DNA of 9,368 bases from Rhodobacter sp. Its GTDB lineage: Bacteria > Pseudomonadota > Alphaproteobacteria > Rhodobacterales > Rhodobacteraceae. The position numbers were made by a program, and so were the translations under genes. Each line of letters begins with the position of its first letter. Within the stretch, counting starts at the first letter, position 1. The DNA lies in NCBI GenBank assembly GCA_013824045.1, contig PNND01000056.1, positions 1 through 9,368 of the forward strand. Reading direction: 5' to 3'. A model generated the notes under the pieces. It was not told the origin of the DNA. It did no database searches and saw only the letters and a list, made by a program, of their open reading frames with translations. Shown piece after piece: positions 6,912 to 9,368 of the stretch.

Positions 6912-7658
6912 ATGGCCCACGAACGCTCGAACTGCCTCAATTCGGAAAACAGTATCGCCATGAATGCCCCGATTGTCCAATCAACCGATGGGGTCACCCT
7001 TGTCGGCGGCGGCCCTGTTTCACAGGCCGAATTCCGCATCGCGACCGCCCGCGCCCCAAGGATTCTTGCTGCAGATGGCGGGGCAGACCGTGCCCTTGCC
7101 GCCGGTTACGCGCCCGAGGCGGTGGTGGGCGACTTCGATTCCATTTCTACCCATGCCCAGGCCACGTTGGGCCCAGCGCGATTGTTCCCGATTCGCGAAC
7201 AGATGACCACGGATTTCGACAAGGCCCTGCGTTCGGTCGCGGCGCCCTTCACGCTGGCGCTGGGCTTCACCGGCGCGCGCGTCGATCACGGGCTGGCCGT
7301 GTTCAACAGCCTTGTCCGCCATGCCGACCGTCACTGCATCGTGATTGGCCCGCGCGACGTGATCTTTCATGCGCCGCCTGAGCTGACCCTCGCACTCACA
7401 CCCGGTGACCGCCTGTCGCTTTTCCCCATGTCCCCGGTTACTGGGCGCAGCGGCGGGCTGGAATGGCCCATCGACGGTTTGGATTTTGCCCCTGCGGGCG
7501 TGATCGGCACCTCGAACCGGGTCACTTCTGCCAAGGTCCATCTCGAGATGGACTCCCCCGGCATGCTGGTCATCCTGCCCCGCGCGCGGCTGGACGTGGC
7601 GCTCAGATCGCTTCTGGGGGCGGCATGGCAGCCGCCCGCCGCTTTGCCTGCGCGCTGA
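6912..7658 (+). CDS. Thiamine pyrophosphokinase
   Basis: Transfers pyrophosphate from ATP to thiamine, giving thiamine diphosphate directly, in the cytosol; this is the salvage route that bypasses thiamine phosphate. Of 248 residues, the catalytic N-terminal domain shows ADGGADRAL (about 54-62), VVGDFDSIS (71-79), TTDFDKAL (99-106) and GFTGARVDHGLAVFN (118-132). The C-terminal thiamine-binding domain shows LSLFPMSPVTG, GGLEWPIDGL and GTSNRV (199-204). These match the TPK family in order and spacing. Start choice: ATG 6912 has AAGGA 6 nt upstream; ATG 6960 gives an N-terminus closer to what I expect of the family (MNAPIVQSTDGVTLVGGG) but has a weak ribosome site. TTG 6906 is unlikely. The 3' end overlaps the convergent DMT gene by 56 bp. 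No thiamine transport or synthesis genes adjoin it here. Confidence 0.95.
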   Translation: MAHERSNCLNSENSIAMNAPIVQSTDGVTLVGGGPVSQAEFRIATARAPRILAADGGADRALAAGYAPEAVVGDFDSISTHAQATLGPARLFPIREQMTTDFDKALRSVAAPFTLALGFTGARVDHGLAVFNSLVRHADRHCIVIGPRDVIFHAPPELTLALTPGDRLSLFPMSPVTGRSGGLEWPIDGLDFAPAGVIGTSNRVTSAKVHLEMDSPGMLVILPRARLDVALRSLLGAAWQPPAALPAR

Positions 7659-8544
7659 TCCGCTCGCGGTGGATGACATAAAGCCCCGATGACACGATCA
7701 CCGCGATCCCGGCCCATGTCATCGGGTTGGGGAAATCGCCAAAGATCAGATAGCCCAAGGCCACCGCCGCCACGATTTCCGTGTAGTGCAGCGGGGCCAG
7801 CGTCGCCGAAGGTGCGAATTTCAGCGCATAGGTCATGCACATATGGCTGACTCCGGCCCAGAACCCCACGCCGAACAGCCACAGCCAGTTCCACCCCCCG
7901 GGCATCACCGGGTCCAGCTGCGCCCAGCCCGTTCCGTCAAGCAGCACCATCAGCGGCACGCAAATAACGATACCGGCAAAGGACGTATGCGCCTGCATGG
8001 TGACCGGGTGCATATAGGCCGCCATGGCCCGAGTCACCAGCATGTAGAAGGCAAAGAAGAACGCCGTCCCCAGCGGCCACAGGGCCACATAGCCGAAAGC
8101 CGCGATGGATGGCTGGATCACCAACAGCGCCCCGCCAAAGCCCACGGCACTCGCCGCGATCCGGCGCGGCCCCACCTCATCCCCAAAGATCAGACTGCCC
8201 AAGATCAGCAGGATGAACGGTTCCACAAAAGCAATCGCCAGCGCATCCGCCACCGGCATCACCGCGATGCCGGACACGAAGCTGAAAGTGGACAGCATCA
8301 GAAACACCGCCCGCAGAAAGACAAACCCCAGCACGCGCGGGCTGACCGCCCATGGCAGGCCCATCCACCAGATCACAGGCAGCATCAACGCCCCCTGCAC
8401 CACAAACCGCGCCGTGGTGATCTGCCCGACCGGAATGCCGTTTTCCGCCGCCAGCTTCGACGACACATCCAGCAGCGGTGCCAGTGCGCAGAAGGCCAGC
8501 ATCAGAACGATGCCCGGAAAGATGCGGTCTTGTCTCTGCGTCAT
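7603..8544 (-). CDS. EamA/DMT superfamily transporter (10 membrane helices)
   Basis: A 313-residue inner-membrane protein of the drug/metabolite transporter superfamily. It has two EamA repeats, about residues 12-143 and 152-291, each of five predicted helices, and a basic cytoplasmic tail (HRERISAQAKRR). The typical repeat ending is seen twice: PFILLILGSLIFGDEVGPRR at the end of helix 4 in repeat 1, and YTEIVAAVALGYLIFGDFPNPMTWAG at the matching place in repeat 2. Substrate cannot be told from sequence; relatives export amino acids, nucleosides or other metabolites. The start is ATG 8542-8544. Its own GAAGGGA is only 2 nt from the ATG, closer than ideal. A 20-codon leader ORF in the same frame, ending 12 nt upstream, may couple its translation. 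The last 56 bp overlap the thiamine pyrophosphokinase gene on the other strand. Confidence 0.93.
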   Translation of the reverse strand: MTQRQDRIFPGIVLMLAFCALAPLLDVSSKLAAENGIPVGQITTARFVVQGALMLPVIWWMGLPWAVSPRVLGFVFLRAVFLMLSTFSFVSGIAVMPVADALAIAFVEPFILLILGSLIFGDEVGPRRIAASAVGFGGALLVIQPSIAAFGYVALWPLGTAFFFAFYMLVTRAMAAYMHPVTMQAHTSFAGIVICVPLMVLLDGTGWAQLDPVMPGGWNWLWLFGVGFWAGVSHMCMTYALKFAPSATLAPLHYTEIVAAVALGYLIFGDFPNPMTWAGIAVIVSSGLYVIHRERISAQAKRRAAAMPPPEAI

Positions 8545-8556
8545 GGTCCCTTCGCT

Positions 8557-8619
8557 CTATCCGCCGCCGCCGGGCCTTGTCCATTCTGATAGCGACGCGC
8601 AACCCGCCACCCCCGCCAT
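8557..8619 (-). CDS. Possible leader ORF (20 residues) before the DMT transporter
   Basis: The peptide would be MAGVAGCASLSEWTRPGGGG, from ATG at 8617-8619 to TAG at 8557-8559. It has an excellent ribosome site, AAGGAG, 7 nt upstream (8627-8632), better than that of the transporter itself. The leader is in the same frame as the transporter, and only AGCGAAGGGACC separates its stop from the next ATG. It may be a translated leader peptide that couples or attenuates transporter synthesis, or the remnant of a longer N-terminus interrupted by the TAG. No function is known and expression is not shown. Confidence 0.4.
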   Translation of the reverse strand: MAGVAGCASLSEWTRPGGGG

Positions 8620-8657
8620 CGCGGTTCTCCTTGCGAAAAGGCCGGCTCGGATGCCAT

Positions 8658-8673
8658 GTTAACTAAGATTAAC
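8658..8673 (+). promoter_or_regulatory. TTAA inverted repeat resembling a CtrA-type box
   Basis: GTTAA (8658-8662) and TTAAC (8669-8673) form an inverted repeat with a 6-nt spacer, continuing as TTAACAAT, one base from the CtrA half-site TTAACCAT. The classical CtrA site is TTAA-N7-TTAA, so the spacing is one short. The box lies 40-55 nt before the preferred sulfotransferase start, in otherwise very GC-rich sequence. Assignment to CtrA is an inference. Confidence 0.3.
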
Positions 8674-8712
8674 AATCCCCCGTGCGCCACGCCGCCCGCC
8701 TCGGAGACTCAT

Positions 8713-9351
8713 GTGCTCATCCTGCCGCAGGCTCGGCTTGCCGTCCTCGCCACCCCCAAGGCGGCGTCGCAAACGCTGCGCGCGGCCCTGCGCCCTTTCG
8801 CCATCATCTCCGGCCCCTTCGCCGAGGCAGGCAGCCGCCACATCAGCGCGATGGTCTATCACAAGCACTGGCGGCACCGCGCCGAACGCGTGGCGGGGGC
8901 GGCCCTCGAAACCGTTGCCGTCATCCGCGATCCGCTGGATCGTGCGGAAAGCTGGTATCGCTATCGCCAGCGCAAGATGGAAGGGGAACCGAACAGCACG
9001 CGCGGCATCGCCTTCGACAGCTTTCTGCTCAGCGCCGCCCAGCCAGAGCCCCCCTCCTATGCCAGCATCGGGGATCAGGCCCGCTTTCTAGGTTGGGATG
9101 GCACGGCCCCTCAGGTCGACCATCTCTTCGCCTTTGACCGGCTCGATCTGATCGCCGCCTTCCTGTCGGATCGTTTGGGGCAGACCCTGCTCTTGCCGCA
9201 CCGCAACGCCTCACCCAGCCGCGCAACGCTCCAGCTTGCCCCGGCCACCGCGCAGGCCCGCGCCGCCTTTGCGGCATCACACGCCACGGAAGAGGCGCTG
9301 TATCAGCGCGTCATGGCCGCCGGCGGCTATCTCAACAGTTCGGCACGTTGA
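8713..9351 (+). CDS. Sulfotransferase-like protein
   Basis: A 212-residue protein with the two PAPS-binding elements of cytosolic-type sulfotransferases. The first is a 5'-phosphosulfate loop, LATPKAASQTL at about residues 12-22 (Lys16). The second is a 3'-phosphate-binding segment, VAVIRDPLDRAESWY at about 68-82. In that segment Arg72 and Ser80 are eight residues apart, as in the animal enzymes (Arg130/Ser138 of estrogen sulfotransferase, from memory). It probably moves sulfate from PAPS to an unknown acceptor; distant relatives with only the fold are possible. Start: GTG 8713 has GGAGA 5 nt upstream, and the protein then opens at the first strand (MLILPQARLAVLATPK). ATG 8656, 19 codons earlier, lacks a ribosome site, uses codons rare in this window (TTA, ACT, AAG, ATT) and runs through the TTAA box, so I prefer 8713. 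Stop is TGA 9349-9351. No terminator is visible in the last 17 bases. Confidence 0.8.
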   Translation: MLILPQARLAVLATPKAASQTLRAALRPFAIISGPFAEAGSRHISAMVYHKHWRHRAERVAGAALETVAVIRDPLDRAESWYRYRQRKMEGEPNSTRGIAFDSFLLSAAQPEPPSYASIGDQARFLGWDGTAPQVDHLFAFDRLDLIAAFLSDRLGQTLLLPHRNASPSRATLQLAPATAQARAAFAASHATEEALYQRVMAAGGYLNSSAR

Positions 9352-9368
9352 CGGCCAACCCACCAAGG

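Noticed and set aside
7786..8589. A 267-codon plus-strand frame opposite the DMT transporter
   Set aside because: Gln/His/Arg-rich antisense product; the minus-strand frame has ten clear membrane helices and the EamA repeat pattern.
1..9368. CRISPR array, insertion sequence, prophage or toxin-antitoxin/defence module
   Set aside because: No regularly spaced repeats, transposase or integrase motifs, terminal inverted repeats or small toxin-like gene pairs were seen; gene order and base use are uniform and chromosomal.

Overview
The window looks like a GC-rich alphaproteobacterial chromosome, most likely from the Rhodobacteraceae/Paracoccaceae (Rhodobacter-like). The grounds are the strong G/C bias at third codon positions, the protein flavours (a SecG with a Pro/Ala-rich tail, a DUF2842 membrane protein, a Rhodobacterales-type thiamine pyrophosphokinase) and the secG-pyrG gene order. 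The assignment is inference from sequence character; no 16S or other marker gene is present. The region is densely coded and mostly housekeeping. I see no tRNA, rRNA, CRISPR array, insertion sequence or prophage gene.

Layout. Bases 1-2516 are on the minus strand: a VOC/glyoxalase-fold protein (2127-2516), then secG (1678-2061), then pyrG (CTP synthase, running off the left edge at base 1). A divergent gap of 182 bp (2517-2698) holds a striking cluster of overlapping palindromes. It separates this block from the plus-strand pair purA (adenylosuccinate synthetase, 2699-3991) and a small DUF2842 membrane protein (4006-4242). A perfect 12-bp stem hairpin (4246-4273) with T-tracts on both strands ends that pair. 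It also ends the opposing gene at 4315-6819, an 834-residue protein of unknown function with conserved-looking ends and a very long acidic, lysine-free middle. A 92-bp divergent gap leads to thiamine pyrophosphokinase (6912-7658). That gene converges on, and overlaps by 56 bp, a minus-strand EamA/DMT-type transporter (7603-8544). The transporter is preceded by an in-frame 20-codon leader ORF with a near-perfect Shine-Dalgarno sequence. Last is a small sulfotransferase-like protein (start best placed at GTG 8713, end 9351) with a CtrA-like TTAA box in its upstream region.

Functionally, pyrG, purA and thiamine pyrophosphokinase supply CTP, AMP and thiamine diphosphate, and secG belongs to the protein-export channel. 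These are independent core functions, not one pathway. I found no convincing new multi-gene system. The items most worth a second look are the large acidic protein, the leader ORF of the DMT transporter, the palindrome cluster between the VOC gene and purA, and the palindrome over the putative secG promoter.
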